64,000 bases of DNA, from positions 100,138 through 164,137 of the forward strand of contig JAQWMR010000019.1 of the NCBI GenBank assembly GCA_029246685.1, given 5' to 3'. The position numbers and the translations under genes are program-made. The notes beneath the pieces were generated by a model, which was not told the origin of the DNA, made no database searches, and saw nothing but the letters and a program-made list of their open reading frames with translations. The DNA comes from Acidimicrobiales bacterium (GTDB taxonomy: Bacteria > Actinomycetota > Acidimicrobiia > Acidimicrobiales > Aldehydirespiratoraceae). Positions 21,341 through 31,154 of this stretch are shown here, piece by piece. Every line of letters starts with the position of its first letter. Position 1 is the stretch's first letter.

Positions 21341-22447
21341 TCAGTCGGTGGTCGACGCGTGCGCCGCTGCGTCACGCCAGACGCTGATGAGGCGCTCGGC
21401 CGCGTTCGCGGGTGCGTAGTGCTCGGCTCGATTCCGAGCGGCCTCCAAGTCGCCTGCCGGCGCGTTCAGCGCGTCGTCGAGCGCCGCGGCCCACGCCGAC
21501 GGGTCGGGGTGGGCGACAACGCGTCCGGTCCCGCCAAGAACCTCGGCGACCGCCACCGCTCCGCCGGCGACCACGGGGATTCCTGCTCGCATTGCCTCGA
21601 GCACGGGCAGCCCGAAGCCCTCGTAGTCAGACGGGAAGGCCAAGACGCCGGCGGAGGCCAGGAGTCCTCGAAGCTCGGGTGCCGTCACCCGGCCGAGTCG
21701 CTCCACGGAGGCACCGACCGATTCGATCGTGCGACGCACCGCCGCCTCGGCCGAGCCTTCGCCGCCGGGCAGAGCGAGAACCACATCCGAGCGGTGGCGG
21801 GCGAGTTCGCCGACGGCTCGGATCAACACGTCGTGTGCCTTGTGCGGATGGGTGACCGCCGGATAGAGGATCACGCGCCGGTCGGCGAACCTCTCGGCCA
21901 GCGCGGGGTCCACCCTGTCATCGTCATCCCAGGTGGACGAGACCGCTCGGACGCGGGTGGGTGGCACGCCGTACGCGTCCACGATGCTCTCACCGACCCA
22001 CTCGGACGGCGTGGCGACGATCTCCGCCTTCGTGACCGAGCGGGGAAGCGCCCAGTTGAGGTAGCGCCGCTTCACCCACGAGAAGTTGGCCGGCTGATGG
22101 ACCGGCTGGAGGTCGTGCACGGTGACGACGTGAGCCGGGCGCGCCGCTCGGAGCGCCGGAAGCCGACCGCCAAAATGATGCACGACATCGACGTCCACAG
22201 AGCCACGGGAGAGGGCCGTCGATTCCGAGAGAATCCGAAGCGGCCGAGACGCAGCCCCACTCAGCTTCGCGTCGCCCAGCGCCTTCAGATCCGGGTAGGT
22301 GCCGAAGAACGGCCGGCTGGCGAAGATCCGCAACTCGATGTCGTCCGGTTGGCGTTCGACGACGGCTCGCACCAGCCGCACCGCGTACTCCTCGCTGCCC
22401 CCCACTCGGCCCGGCGCGATGTACGCGAGGTTGAGCATGACGCGCAT
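21341..22447 (-). CDS. GT4 glycosyltransferase
   Basis: A 368-residue GT-B enzyme. MRVMLNLAYIAPGRVGGSEE is the typical GT4 N-terminus with the glycine-rich acceptor loop; VTVHDLQPVHQP follows, the linker has RVILYPAVTHPHKAHDVLI, and the donor site has FPSDYEGFGLPVLEAM, the EX7E-type motif. The ATG overlaps the stop of the upstream GT4 gene (TGATG). The retained order of three GT4 genes suggests sequential sugar additions to one glycan. Donor unknown. Confidence 0.88.
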   Translation of the reverse strand: MRVMLNLAYIAPGRVGGSEEYAVRLVRAVVERQPDDIELRIFASRPFFGTYPDLKALGDAKLSGAASRPLRILSESTALSRGSVDVDVVHHFGGRLPALRAARPAHVVTVHDLQPVHQPANFSWVKRRYLNWALPRSVTKAEIVATPSEWVGESIVDAYGVPPTRVRAVSSTWDDDDRVDPALAERFADRRVILYPAVTHPHKAHDVLIRAVGELARHRSDVVLALPGGEGSAEAAVRRTIESVGASVERLGRVTAPELRGLLASAGVLAFPSDYEGFGLPVLEAMRAGIPVVAGGAVAVAEVLGGTGRVVAHPDPSAWAAALDDALNAPAGDLEAARNRAEHYAPANAAERLISVWRDAAAHASTTD

Positions 22448-23589
22448 CACGCGGTCGCCCGTCGGGAGACTGCCTCGGAATAGATCGCCTCGGTGGCCGC
22501 CGCGGTGGCAGCCCACGAGAACTCAGCTGCCCGCTCGCGGCCGGCCTCACCGAGCCGGACTCGGAGCGCATCGTCGCCCACGAGTCGGTCGAACGCGTCG
22601 GCCAACGCGTCCACATCGAACGGATCGACGAGCAGACCGCAGTCGCCGGCCACCTCCTCGGTCGCGGTGCCGGAACTTGTGATCACCGGCGTGCCCTGCG
22701 CCATGGCTTCGAGCACCGGCATGCCGAAACCTTCCTGGAGACTCGGATAGATGAATGCGTCGGCCAGGTCGTAGAGGACCGGGAGGTCCCGAGCGTCGAC
22801 CTCCCCAAGGTGTCGAATCCCTGGCGGCGCCTCGGCCAGAAGGGCCGCGATGTCGACGTTCCACCCACCCGAGCCCGCCATGATCAACGGCACGTCGGCG
22901 GTAGCGGCGTTGAGTGCAGCCACGAGTCCGGCCAGATTCTTGCGGGGCTCGGCAGCACCGACCCACAGAACGAACCGATCGGGCAGGCCGAACCGTTCAC
23001 GGACGTAGCCGCGATCACCGTCGTTCACGGAGCTCGCCGTCACCCCCCACGGGACGACGCGAAGGCGGTCGGCGTCGAGTCCGGCGTCGCGACACTCGGC
23101 CGCCGTGGATTCGGACGGGACGATCACCCGGTGCGCCTCAGCGATCGTCAATTCGAGCGAGCGCGTCATGAAACGCACACCGCGCGGCGTGAAGTGTTCG
23201 GGCCGCCGGAGAAAGGCGAGGTCGTGGACGGTCACCACCAATGCGGCGTCCCCGGGAGGCGGGACGACGCCGCCCGTCGCATGGACGACATCGACCGAAC
23301 CAACCGCAGAGCGGAGGGCAGGACGGCGAAACCGGTGCCACGCGTCGTAGAGAGCTCGGCGAGGGAGACAATGGTGAACGACCGGCACGGTCGGCGAGGC
23401 CATGTCGTGGGCCGCGAACCGGTGAGCCGCCGCGATCCCGACCACATCCCACTCGGCACGCGTCGCCATCGCGTCCAACGTCCGCACGGTCGAGACGGCA
23501 GTTCCGCCGGGCACGCGGTGCCAGCTCTGTTCAACGACCGCCACGACCCGTCGGCGCTGTTCAGTATCGGCGGCAACGTCGCGGGGCAC
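22447..23589 (-). CDS. GT4 glycosyltransferase (mannosyltransferase-like)
   Basis: About 380 residues of GT-B glycosyltransferase: VVTVHDLAFLRRPEHFTPRG, PSESTAAECRDAG, FVLWVGAAEPRKNLAGLV and YPSLQEGFGMPVLEAMAQGT with the EX7E motif. The sequence style matches bacterial mannosyl- or rhamnosyl-GT4 enzymes of O-antigen type. The start is uncertain: GTG 23589 (VPRDVAADT) is used, with a weak CAGACT seven bases upstream; in-frame codons further up overlap the divergent SDR gene and are not credible. It heads the GT4 operon. Confidence 0.85.
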   Translation of the reverse strand: MPRDVAADTEQRRRVVAVVEQSWHRVPGGTAVSTVRTLDAMATRAEWDVVGIAAAHRFAAHDMASPTVPVVHHCLPRRALYDAWHRFRRPALRSAVGSVDVVHATGGVVPPPGDAALVVTVHDLAFLRRPEHFTPRGVRFMTRSLELTIAEAHRVIVPSESTAAECRDAGLDADRLRVVPWGVTASSVNDGDRGYVRERFGLPDRFVLWVGAAEPRKNLAGLVAALNAATADVPLIMAGSGGWNVDIAALLAEAPPGIRHLGEVDARDLPVLYDLADAFIYPSLQEGFGMPVLEAMAQGTPVITSSGTATEEVAGDCGLLVDPFDVDALADAFDRLVGDDALRVRLGEAGRERAAEFSWAATAAATEAIYSEAVSRRATA

Positions 23590-23637
23590 GGCCTGGAGTC
23601 TGGCACGAGCCGCAACTCGTGCGGCGTTGGCCGCGAG

Positions 23638-23643
23638 TACGCT
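23638..23643 (+). promoter_or_regulatory. -10-like hexamer TACGCT for the GDP-fucose-synthase-like gene
   Basis: TACGCT seven bases before ATG 23651, with no Shine-Dalgarno sequence between; predicts a leaderless message and fixes the start at MIRFEQQRV. Confidence 0.5.
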
Positions 23644-23650
23644 CCGAACC

Positions 23651-24610
23651 ATGATCAGATTTGAGCAGCAGCGTGTGTTCCTCACCGGCGGATCTGGCTT
23701 CCTCGGGCAAGCAGTGACACGAACACTCGAGGCTCGAGGCGTCACCGACATCGTGGCGCCGACGAGCGCAGACGTGGACTTTCTCGACCGGGCCCAGACC
23801 GACGCGGCTGTCGCCGACGCGGCCCCCGACGTCATCATCCACATGGCCGCGCTGGTGGGCGGCATCGGCGCCAACATGGAGAACCCGGGGTCGCTCTACC
23901 TCGAGAACCTGATGCTCGGCACGAACATGATCGAGGCAGCCCGAGCTGCCGACGTCGCGAAGACGGTGGTCGTCGGCACGATCTGCAGCTATCCGAAACA
24001 CACGCCGGTCCCGTTCCAGGAGACGTCGCTGTGGAACGGCTACCCCGAGGAGACGAACGCGCCATACGGCATCGCCAAGTTGGCGCAGCTCACCCACCTG
24101 CAGGCGAATCGTCAGCAATACGGCCAAGTCGGCATCTACCTGATGCCCACCAACCTCTACGGCCCCGGCGACAAGTTCCATCCCGACGTCAGCCACGTGA
24201 TCCCCGCCCTCATCCGCAAGTGCGTGATGGCCCGCGACGCCGGGGCGGACGAGATCGAAGTGTGGGGAACCGGAGGCGCGAGCCGCGAGTTCCTCTACGT
24301 GAACGACGCCGCCGCGGGAATCGTCGCTGCGGCCGAGCACTACGACGGACCGGAGCCGGTGAATCTCGGCGCCAACCGCGAGATGCTGATCAAGGAGCTG
24401 GTCGAGATCATCGCCGAGCTCTCCGGCTTCGAGGGTCGAATCCGCTGGGACGACTCCCGCCCGGACGGTCAGCCTCGCCGCTGCGTCGACCCGACCCAGG
24501 CGAAGGAGCGATTCGGTTTCCTCGCCGCCACCGACTTCCGCGACGGGCTCGCCGAGACGATCGCCTGGTTCGAGTCCAACCGCGAAGCAGCCGAAGCCCG
24601 CCGCAACTGA
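23651..24610 (+). CDS. GDP-L-fucose synthase-like epimerase/reductase
   Basis: A 319-residue SDR of the WcaG/Fcl group: FLTGGSGFLGQAV near the N-terminus, HMAALVGGIGANMENP, the catalytic GTICSYPK, the NGYPEETNAPYGIAK motif with Tyr and Lys, and MPTNLYGPGDKFHPDVSHVI, all characteristic of GDP-fucose synthases. It would convert the Gmd product to GDP-L-fucose (or a close isomer) by 3,5-epimerisation and 4-reduction. It stands alone on the plus strand between two minus-strand operons. Other sugar-nucleotide reductases share these motifs, so the exact product is open. Confidence 0.8.
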   Translation: MIRFEQQRVFLTGGSGFLGQAVTRTLEARGVTDIVAPTSADVDFLDRAQTDAAVADAAPDVIIHMAALVGGIGANMENPGSLYLENLMLGTNMIEAARAADVAKTVVVGTICSYPKHTPVPFQETSLWNGYPEETNAPYGIAKLAQLTHLQANRQQYGQVGIYLMPTNLYGPGDKFHPDVSHVIPALIRKCVMARDAGADEIEVWGTGGASREFLYVNDAAAGIVAAAEHYDGPEPVNLGANREMLIKELVEIIAELSGFEGRIRWDDSRPDGQPRRCVDPTQAKERFGFLAATDFRDGLAETIAWFESNREAAEARRN

Positions 24611-24611
24611 C

Positions 24612-24625
24612 GAGCCGAGCGGCTC
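24612..24625. terminator. Possible bidirectional hairpin between convergent genes
   Basis: GAGCC (24612-24616) and GGCTC (24621-24625) can pair around a four-base loop, between the stop of the fucose-synthase-like gene and the stop of uxs. The stem is short and no T-tract follows, so it would be at best a weak terminator. Confidence 0.25.
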
Positions 24626-25565
24626 AGCCCTGGGCCAACACCTCGGCGAAGTACTCGGCCGTCTTCTCGATGCCCTCGCGGAGCCGCACAGTCGGTTCCC
24701 ATCCCAGCAGCTCTTTGGCGCGGGTGATGTCGGGCCGGCGCTGCGTGGGATCATCGACCGGGAGTGGGTGGTATTCCACCTCGGACGCGGAGTTCACGAC
24801 ATCGACCACGATGTCCGCGAGCTCGGTCACCGTGAACTCGTTCGGGTTGCCGATGTTGACCGGGTCGTGTTCACCCGAGTCCAGCAGGGCGATCAATCCC
24901 CGAACTTCGTCGTCCACGAAACAGAAGCTGCGCGTCTGGCTCCCGTCGCCGAAGATCGAGAGGTTCTGACCCTGGAGCGCCTGCACGATGAAGTTGGAGA
25001 CGACACGCCCGTCGTTAGGACGCATCCGCGGCCCGTAGGTGTTGAAGATGCGCACGATCCGTGTGTCGAGGCCGTGGTAGCGGTGGTACGCCATCGTGAT
25101 GGCCTCAGCGAACCGTTTCGCCTCGTCGTACACGCCACGGGGACCGACCGGGTTGACGTTGCCCCAGTAGCTCTCCTGTTGGGGATGTTCGTGGGGATCG
25201 CCGTAGACCTCCGACGTGGAGGCGATGAAGAACGTGGCGTTCTTCGCCATCGCGAGGCCAAGGGTGTTGTGCGTGCCGAGCGAACCGACCTTGAGGGTCT
25301 GGATCGGCATCTCGAGATAGTCGATCGGCGAGGCCGGGCTAGCGAAGTGCAGGACAGCATCGACCTCCCCGTCGACTTCGAGGTGGTTGGAGACGTCGTG
25401 ATCGACGAACTCGAACGCGTGGTTGTCCTGCAGGTGGGCGACGTTGGCGAGATTGCCGGTGATCAGATTGTCGACACAGACGACCGAGTCGCCCCGGTCG
25501 AGCAGCCGGTCACACAGGTGCGAGCCAAGAAAACCGGCCCCGCCGGTGACGACCACACGGGCCAT
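24624..25565 (-). CDS. uxs: UDP-glucuronate decarboxylase (UDP-xylose synthase)
   Basis: A 313-residue SDR that decarboxylates UDP-glucuronate to UDP-xylose via a 4-keto intermediate. Motifs: [11 protein letters not shown] at 7-17, [20 protein letters not shown], the catalytic [18 protein letters not shown] (Tyr-x3-Lys), and [20 protein letters not shown], nearly diagnostic for Uxs. Its ATG overlaps the ugd stop (TGATG), so substrate production and use are translationally coupled. Confidence 0.93.
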   Translation of the reverse strand: MARVVVTGGAGFLGSHLCDRLLDRGDSVVCVDNLITGNLANVAHLQDNHAFEFVDHDVSNHLEVDGEVDAVLHFASPASPIDYLEMPIQTLKVGSLGTHNTLGLAMAKNATFFIASTSEVYGDPHEHPQQESYWGNVNPVGPRGVYDEAKRFAEAITMAYHRYHGLDTRIVRIFNTYGPRMRPNDGRVVSNFIVQALQGQNLSIFGDGSQTRSFCFVDDEVRGLIALLDSGEHDPVNIGNPNEFTVTELADIVVDVVNSASEVEYHPLPVDDPTQRRPDITRAKELLGWEPTVRLREGIEKTAEYFAEVLAQG

Positions 25566-26836
25566 CAGCTGCGCCCGACACCCTGGTATGTGAAGCCACG
25601 ACGACGAACGGCGCCGCGGTCGAGCAGGTTGCGAGCGTCGACGATGTGCTTCTCGGCCATCGAGTCAGCGATCTTGTCGAGGTCGAGCCACTTGAAGTCG
25701 TCCCACTCCGTCGCGATGACCAGTGCGTTCGCCCCTTCGCAGGCGGCGTAGGCGTCGTCGACGACCTCGACGCCCTCGACGTCGACGGCCTTCACGGCAG
25801 GGTCGTAGCCCTTCACCGTCGCGCCGGCGGCCACGAGACGACGGGCCACGGCGAGCGCAGGCGATTCACGGGTGTCGTCCGTACCGGCTTTGAACGCGAG
25901 TCCGAGCATGCCGATGACGGCGCCGTCCAACTGCGTCACGGAGCCGACCTTGCGGGCGATTCGTTCGAACTGCTCGTCATTCACCGCAACGACACCGCGC
26001 ATGAGGGCGAAGTCGTAGCCGGCGTCCTCGGCAATGGAGATGATCGCCCGGGAGTCCTTCGGGAAGCACGAACCGCCCCAACCGGGGCCGGGGCGGAGGA
26101 ACTCGTGACCGATCCGATGGTCGTAGCCCATGCCGAGAAGCACGTCGTTGACATCGGCGCCCACGGCTTCGCACACGGCCGCGATGGCGTTGGTGAACGA
26201 GAGCTTTGTGGCGAGGAATGCGTTGGCCGCGTACTTGCACGTCTCGGCCGACGCCGGATCGGTGACCATGACCGGCGCTCCAACGCCGAGATAGAGCGAG
26301 GCGACGCGGCCGGCCGCGGCCTGATCGTCCGCGCCGATCACGACGCGGTCGGGGTTGAGGAAGTCGTCGACCGCGGTTCCTTCACGAAGGAACTCGGGGT
26401 TCGACACAACCGGAATGTCGGACCGATTCATGGCCTGCTCGACGAGGCGGGTCGAGCCGACCGGAACCGTCGACTTGTTGACGACGACGGCACCCGGTTG
26501 GAGGTGGGCGCTGATCTCGGCGGCGGCCGATTGGAGGTAGCTGAGGTTAGCCGAGCCGTCTGCCGACTGCGGCGTGGGGACGCAGAGGTAGATGAAGTCG
26601 GCTTCCTTCACGGCGTTTTGCGCGCCCAGAACGAACGAGAGGCGACCGGTGTCGATTCCTTCGTGCACGAGCTCTGGCAGCCCGGCCTCGTGGATCGGCA
26701 CTTCGCCTCGCCGCAGCATCTCGACCTTTTCCGGCACGATGTCCGCGCAGATCACGTCGTGGCCCAGGTGAGAGAAGCAGGCACCGGTGGTCAAGCCGAC
26801 ATAACCCGTCCCGATCACCGAGATTTTGCTCGTCAT
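25565..26836 (-). CDS. ugd: UDP-glucose 6-dehydrogenase
   Basis: A 423-residue enzyme that oxidises UDP-glucose twice to UDP-glucuronate. [19 protein letters not shown] binds [13 protein letters not shown] and [14 protein letters not shown] line the active site, and GGSCFPKD carries the catalytic Cys257. The C-terminal domain has [17 protein letters not shown]. The ATG is preceded by AAGGAG at an ideal distance, and a possible -10 TAGACT lies about 53 bases upstream, so this operon appears to have a normal leader, unlike many neighbours. It is coupled to uxs. Confidence 0.96.
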   Translation of the reverse strand: MTSKISVIGTGYVGLTTGACFSHLGHDVICADIVPEKVEMLRRGEVPIHEAGLPELVHEGIDTGRLSFVLGAQNAVKEADFIYLCVPTPQSADGSANLSYLQSAAAEISAHLQPGAVVVNKSTVPVGSTRLVEQAMNRSDIPVVSNPEFLREGTAVDDFLNPDRVVIGADDQAAAGRVASLYLGVGAPVMVTDPASAETCKYAANAFLATKLSFTNAIAAVCEAVGADVNDVLLGMGYDHRIGHEFLRPGPGWGGSCFPKDSRAIISIAEDAGYDFALMRGVVAVNDEQFERIARKVGSVTQLDGAVIGMLGLAFKAGTDDTRESPALAVARRLVAAGATVKGYDPAVKAVDVEGVEVVDDAYAACEGANALVIATEWDDFKWLDLDKIADSMAEKHIVDARNLLDRGAVRRRGFTYQGVGRS

Positions 26837-26842
26837 CAGTTG

Positions 26843-26848
26843 CTCCTT
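26843..26848 (-). promoter_or_regulatory. Shine-Dalgarno site AAGGAG for ugd
   Basis: AAGGAG on the minus strand, six bases before the ATG at 26836. It fixes the ugd start and shows that this operon head uses a leadered mRNA. Confidence 0.7.
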
Positions 26849-26888
26849 CGAGTACCAACCTCAAATCGGCCGTACCCGGCCGGTTATG

Positions 26889-26894
26889 AGTCTA
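26889..26894 (-). promoter_or_regulatory. Possible -10 element TAGACT for ugd-uxs
   Basis: TAGACT on the minus strand in the 93-base gap between the LCP gene and ugd, leaving a leader of roughly 45 bases that includes the Shine-Dalgarno site. No clear -35 was identified. Confidence 0.35.
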
Positions 26895-26929
26895 CGAGCC
26901 GCGCTCGGCGACCCGGGTACCGGCCGTGC

Positions 26930-28516
26930 TCAGCCGCAGGACTCGCCGGGCGGCGCCGTACCGATCACGCCTCCCGTGGTGGTCGGCGGGAGCGTCGTCG
27001 TTGTGGTCGGCGTGATGGTGGTCGTCACCGTGGTAGTCGTCGTGATGGCAACCGTCGACGTGGTCGTGGCGTCAGCTGCCGCAGTCGTGGTGGTGGTCGT
27101 GGTTGTGGGCTCCTCCGCCAGGACCTCTACCGCGCCCGAGACGTCGGGGATCGACCCGCTGCCCAGGGCGTTGACCTGTGTCTGGACCTTCACCGGAGGA
27201 TGCGGGAGGAGGAAGAGAATCTGGTCGTGATTGGTCCCGAGCACGAGCGTGACGATGGCCGCGGCCGGATCCTCGACCAGCCGGGGAATGGGCTCCAGGT
27301 ATTGCGCGATCGTCTCGGCGTGAGCCCGTTGTCCCTCGGGATACACAACGACGTTGCCGCCCTCCGGCGCGTCGACCGCATAGCGCTCGCCCACGTTGAA
27401 TTCGAGCGCCTCGAACTCGATGGCAGCTCGCAATGCCTGCGGTCCCCTCCCGGCGTAGACGTCGAACGTGACATCGCCTGGGGTGACGAGGTCGGTGTCG
27501 CCCCGGAACACGGCGAAGACCGTCTCGTTGCGGTCGCCCGACAACGCTTCACCCTTGTAGTCCGACCCGCTGCCGATCGTGATGATGTCGACGGAGAGCC
27601 GTTGGAGGTTCTCCGCGTCGAACTCACTGAAGGCCTCGCCGAGATCGATGAGCTCGGCCACCGTGAGTTCGCTGTCGAGGACGATGCTCCGAGCCCCCGC
27701 CTCAATGAGTGCCGAGAGCGAGATCGGATCCCGCGCGCCTCGGCTGATCGCGCGCTCGAGAGCGAGTACCAGGAAGTCCTGTTGGCGCTGGATCCGCCCG
27801 AGATCGGCATTGCCGACGTACTCCCACCTGCCGTCGATCTGCTCCTGGTAGCCGCGCGACCGGATGTACTGGAGGGAACGGACCCCGTCGAGAACATGAC
27901 ACCCCGCCGTCGGTACGTTGAGCCCGCTGGCGGGATCGCCGTAGATGTTGATGTCACGTGCCGGGTTGTTGAACCAGATCGGGATGCCGTCGAGCTCGTC
28001 CACGACCTCGCGAAAACCCAGGAAGTCCAGCGCGACAAAGTGATTGATGGGGATACCGAAGTTGTTCGAGATCGCCTCGATCAGACCCTCGGGCCCCTCG
28101 ACCAGATAGACGGAGTTGATTCGCTTCTCGCCGTTGTGCTCCACGAGCAGATCCCGGGGTATCGACAGGACCCACGCCTGCCCGGTCGCGGGGTTGACCC
28201 GAAGGATCGTGATGCTGTCGGCGAAGAACCGCAGCTGCGGGTCGAAGCCGCGTCCATCGAGAATCGGATCTTCGGGGTCGAGACCGAGAGCGCTGTCCTC
28301 GCCGATGAGCAGGAAGTTCACCCGCTCCCCGGGCGGGGTGTCGGTCAGCAGGATCTGGCCGGAGATTTCGACCCGTCCGATCTCCGAAACGGATTCGTAG
28401 ACGTCCTCGATGAACCACGCCGCGGCAAACGCGGCGCCGATCACGCCGAGCGTGGCGAGGATCACGATTCGCTGTGGCCAGGTCCGTCGGAGGACCACGG
28501 TGCCGGTGCCGGACAT
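26930..28516 (-). CDS. LytR-CpsA-Psr (LCP) family glycopolymer ligase
   Basis: A 528-residue exported enzyme of the type that attaches lipid-linked glycopolymers to peptidoglycan. One helix near residues 15-37 anchors it; the LCP domain follows with NFLLIGEDS, the arginine-bearing SIPRDLLVEHNGEKRINSVY, HFVALDFLGFREVVDELDGI and LDGVRSLQYIRSRG, which hold the Arg/Asp pyrophosphate- and metal-binding residues. A second domain like LytR_C follows, and the tail is a long Thr-rich linker (runs of Thr with Pro and Ala) ending GESCG. ATG 28516 is chosen because TATCAT lies seven bases upstream; the open frame begins at 28561. The partner glycan may be the one built by the local genes. Confidence 0.92.
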   Translation of the reverse strand: MSGTGTVVLRRTWPQRIVILATLGVIGAAFAAAWFIEDVYESVSEIGRVEISGQILLTDTPPGERVNFLLIGEDSALGLDPEDPILDGRGFDPQLRFFADSITILRVNPATGQAWVLSIPRDLLVEHNGEKRINSVYLVEGPEGLIEAISNNFGIPINHFVALDFLGFREVVDELDGIPIWFNNPARDINIYGDPASGLNVPTAGCHVLDGVRSLQYIRSRGYQEQIDGRWEYVGNADLGRIQRQQDFLVLALERAISRGARDPISLSALIEAGARSIVLDSELTVAELIDLGEAFSEFDAENLQRLSVDIITIGSGSDYKGEALSGDRNETVFAVFRGDTDLVTPGDVTFDVYAGRGPQALRAAIEFEALEFNVGERYAVDAPEGGNVVVYPEGQRAHAETIAQYLEPIPRLVEDPAAAIVTLVLGTNHDQILFLLPHPPVKVQTQVNALGSGSIPDVSGAVEVLAEEPTTTTTTTTAAADATTTSTVAITTTTTVTTTITPTTTTTLPPTTTGGVIGTAPPGESCG

Positions 28517-28523
28517 CGGGCGG

Positions 28524-28529
28524 ATGATA
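28524..28529 (-). promoter_or_regulatory. -10-like hexamer TATCAT for the LCP gene
   Basis: TATCAT on the minus strand, seven bases before the ATG at 28516; predicts a leaderless message and decides the start. Confidence 0.5.
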
Positions 28530-28570
28530 GTGGAGGGTCGGCGGGTCGCGGCCTCGCCCATTCCCTGTCG

Positions 28571-29353
28571 TCAGATGGTTCGCAGGTGAATCACGTCGCC
28601 GGTGCCCACCACATGGCGCTCACCGTCATCGTCGACCACGACCAACTCGCCCGTGTCCGTGAGATCAGCGGCTGTGCCGACCAACTCGGAACCCCCGGGT
28701 AGTTCGACCCGCACCCGGGCGCCGAGCGTGGCCGAGTGCGTGCGAAGTTCGTCGAGGAGCCCACCGCCATCGGACAGCCGCGGGGCGAGCTCGCGCAGAA
28801 GAGCCGCGAGAAGCACGTCGCGATCAGCCGGCCCCCCACACGCGACGATCGACGTCGCTCCGGGCTGCCGTTCGATCGGCGTGATGTTGATGCCGACGCC
28901 GACGATCACGCTCGGTGCGCTCCCGTCCACGAACTCGGCCAGGAGGCCGGCGAGCTTTCCCGGAGCCTCGCCCTCGATCACCACGAGATCATTCGGCCAC
29001 TTCGATCGAACGGCGTCGACACACAGGCCATCGGCCGCCGCTCGGGCGGCGGCTCCGACCGCGTGCATGACCTGTCCGGCGCCTTCGAGCGTGGCGGGAA
29101 TGCGCAGACTGACGAGCAGCCCAGCGCCCGAGTCGGCCTCCCAGGTGCGATCGAGCCGGCCCCGCCCCGCGCTCTGGTGATCGGCCACGAGTACCGCCCC
29201 GGCCGAGTTGCCAGCCCGCGCTTCGTCGGCCAGGTCTGCGTTGGTGGAGCCTGTGGTGGCAAGGTGGCCGAGGGGACCGGGTCCGAGCGCGGCGGCGACC
29301 GCAGAACTTTCGGGCAGAAACCGGGCCGCGGATGTCGCACGGGTGTCGTCCAT
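28571..29353 (-). CDS. birA: Biotin-[acetyl-CoA-carboxylase] ligase
   Basis: About 260 residues. GHLATTGSTNADLADEA and VADHQSAGRGRLDRTW, with the GRGR biotinyl-adenylate loop, are diagnostic; SKWPNDLVV and KLAGLLAEF complete the catalytic core, and a small C-terminal SH3-like domain ends the protein. There is no N-terminal DNA-binding domain, so it is a class I ligase without repressor function. It is divergent from the carboxylase alpha subunit, whose carrier domain it should biotinylate. ATG 29353 (MDDTRA) is used; ATG 29365 is equally possible. Confidence 0.92.
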   Translation of the reverse strand: MDDTRATSAARFLPESSAVAAALGPGPLGHLATTGSTNADLADEARAGNSAGAVLVADHQSAGRGRLDRTWEADSGAGLLVSLRIPATLEGAGQVMHAVGAAARAAADGLCVDAVRSKWPNDLVVIEGEAPGKLAGLLAEFVDGSAPSVIVGVGINITPIERQPGATSIVACGGPADRDVLLAALLRELAPRLSDGGGLLDELRTHSATLGARVRVELPGGSELVGTAADLTDTGELVVVDDDGERHVVGTGDVIHLRTI

Positions 29354-29371
29354 TGGACTAACCATTAGCAC

Positions 29372-31123
29372 GTGTTCTCCAAGGTTCTGATCGCCAATCG
29401 AGGCGAAATCGCCATCCGTGTCATCCGCGCCTGCCGCGAGTTGGGGGTGGCCACGGTCGCCGTCTACTCCGAGCTGGACCGCGACGCGCTCCACGTCCGA
29501 CTCGCTGACGAGGCGTACTCGCTCGGAGGCCAGACGGCCGCCGAGTCGTACCTCAACACCGAGGCCATCCTCGACGCCATCGAGAAGAGCGGCGCCGACG
29601 GGGTTCACCCCGGCTACGGCTTCTTCTCCGAGAACGCCGATTTCGCCCGCGCCATCACCGAGCGAGGCGTGACGTTCATCGGCCCACGGCCGGAGGCTAT
29701 CGAGGTCATGGGCGACAAGATCTCTGCCCGCGAGGCCGCCGAGAAGGTCGGCGTTCACGGCGTGCCGGGGTCCACCGAGGTCCTGACCGACGCGGCGCAG
29801 GTCGTTGCGTTCGGCGAGGACCACGGATGGCCTGTCGCCATCAAGGCTGCATACGGCGGTGGCGGTCGCGGCATGAAGGTCGTGAACTCGGCCGACGAGG
29901 CCGGAGACCAACTCGACTCCGCCCAGCGCGAGGCACTCTCCTACTTCGGCCGCGACGAGTGCTACATGGAGCGCTACCTCACCAAGCCGCGCCACGTCGA
30001 AGTCCAGATCCTCGCCGATACGCACGGCAACTGCGTCTACCTCGGCACCCGAGACTGCTCCGCGCAGCGCCGCCACCAGAAGCTGATCGAGGAAGCTCCT
30101 GCGGCCGGCATCCCCGACGAGATCATCGCCCAGATGGGTGAGGCGGCCGTCGCCGTCGCCAAGGGCTGCGACTACGTCAACGCCGGCACCGTCGAGTTCC
30201 TCTACGAGGACGGCGGCTTCCACTACCTCGAGATGAACACTCGTCTGCAGGTCGAGCACCCGGCGACGGAGCTCATCACCGGCGTGGACCTCGTGGAGCA
30301 GCAGCTCCGCGTCGCGAGCGGCGAGGCGCTTCCGTTCACCCAGGAAGACGTCGAGATCAGCGGACACGCGATCGAGATTCGGATCAACGCAGAGGATCCG
30401 GCCGGCGGCGCGTTCCTGCCGTCACCGGGGCCGATCACCACGCTGAAGACCCCGGACGGCTTCGGCACCCGGTTCGACACCGGCTACGAGTCCGGCGACG
30501 AGATCAGCCAGTTCTACGACAACCTCGTGGGCAAGCTCATCGTCTGGGGCAAGGACCGCCCGACGGCGATCGCCCGGGCGCTGCGAGCCCTCGGCGAGCT
30601 CACGGTCGAGGGCGTGGCCACCACGATTCCGGCCGACATCGCCATCCTCGAGCACGCCGACTTCGTCGCGAACGAGCACAGCACCAAGTGGGTCGAGGAG
30701 ACGCTCGATCTCACGGGCGTCGGTGCCACTCCCGCCGCCGATGCGGCCGAGGACGATGCCCCCAAGGTCAAGCGCGACCTCGACGTCGAGGTGAACGGCA
30801 AGCGATTCTCCGTGTCCATGTGGGTTCCCGAGTCCGCGGCCGCCGCGGGCGGGGGTGCCGCACCACGACCGCGTCGCTCCGGTGGTGGTGGTGGAGGCGG
30901 CGGTGCCGGATCCGGCGAGGTCGCTGTCCCGATGCAGGGCACCATCGTCAAGGTCGTCGTGGCCATCGGCGACGAGGTCGAGATCGGCGATCCCATCGTC
31001 GTGCTCGAGGCCATGAAGATGGAGAACAACGTCAACGCCGAGAAGGCGGGCACGGTCACCGAGGTCCGCGTCGCCGAGGGCGACTCGGTCGGCGGTGGCG
31101 ACATCGTTGCCGTCATCGAGTAG
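29372..31123 (+). CDS. Acyl-CoA carboxylase alpha subunit (biotin carboxylase + biotin carrier)
   Basis: A 583-residue AccA3-type protein. FSKVLIANRGEIAIRVIRAC starts the biotin carboxylase domain; YGGGGRGMKVV is the ATP-grasp glycine loop and MNTRLQVEHPATE the active site. A linker rich in Ala and Gly (a run of Gly near residue 510) leads to the biotinyl domain with EAMKMENNV, Lys549 being the biotin site. It carboxylates biotin with ATP and bicarbonate for the beta subunit 44 bases downstream. It begins with GTG a few bases from divergent birA. Likely substrates are acetyl- and propionyl-CoA for lipid synthesis or propionate use; the sequence does not decide. Confidence 0.95.
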   Translation: MFSKVLIANRGEIAIRVIRACRELGVATVAVYSELDRDALHVRLADEAYSLGGQTAAESYLNTEAILDAIEKSGADGVHPGYGFFSENADFARAITERGVTFIGPRPEAIEVMGDKISAREAAEKVGVHGVPGSTEVLTDAAQVVAFGEDHGWPVAIKAAYGGGGRGMKVVNSADEAGDQLDSAQREALSYFGRDECYMERYLTKPRHVEVQILADTHGNCVYLGTRDCSAQRRHQKLIEEAPAAGIPDEIIAQMGEAAVAVAKGCDYVNAGTVEFLYEDGGFHYLEMNTRLQVEHPATELITGVDLVEQQLRVASGEALPFTQEDVEISGHAIEIRINAEDPAGGAFLPSPGPITTLKTPDGFGTRFDTGYESGDEISQFYDNLVGKLIVWGKDRPTAIARALRALGELTVEGVATTIPADIAILEHADFVANEHSTKWVEETLDLTGVGATPAADAAEDDAPKVKRDLDVEVNGKRFSVSMWVPESAAAAGGGAAPRPRRSGGGGGGGGAGSGEVAVPMQGTIVKVVVAIGDEVEIGDPIVVLEAMKMENNVNAEKAGTVTEVRVAEGDSVGGGDIVAVIE

Positions 31124-31154
31124 CGGGTCGTCGCCCCGACACCGCAGCATGGGC

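Noticed and set aside
26955..27125. Repetitive GTGGTCGT-like tract as a CRISPR or tandem-repeat locus
   Set aside because: It is coding sequence for the Thr-rich tail of the LCP protein; units are irregular and there are no spacers.
25646..28702. Open frame of over 1000 codons on the plus strand across ugd and the LCP gene
   Set aside because: It is antisense to two clear genes on the minus strand, is rich in Arg/Asp/Val from GC-rich complement bias, and has no recognisable domain.
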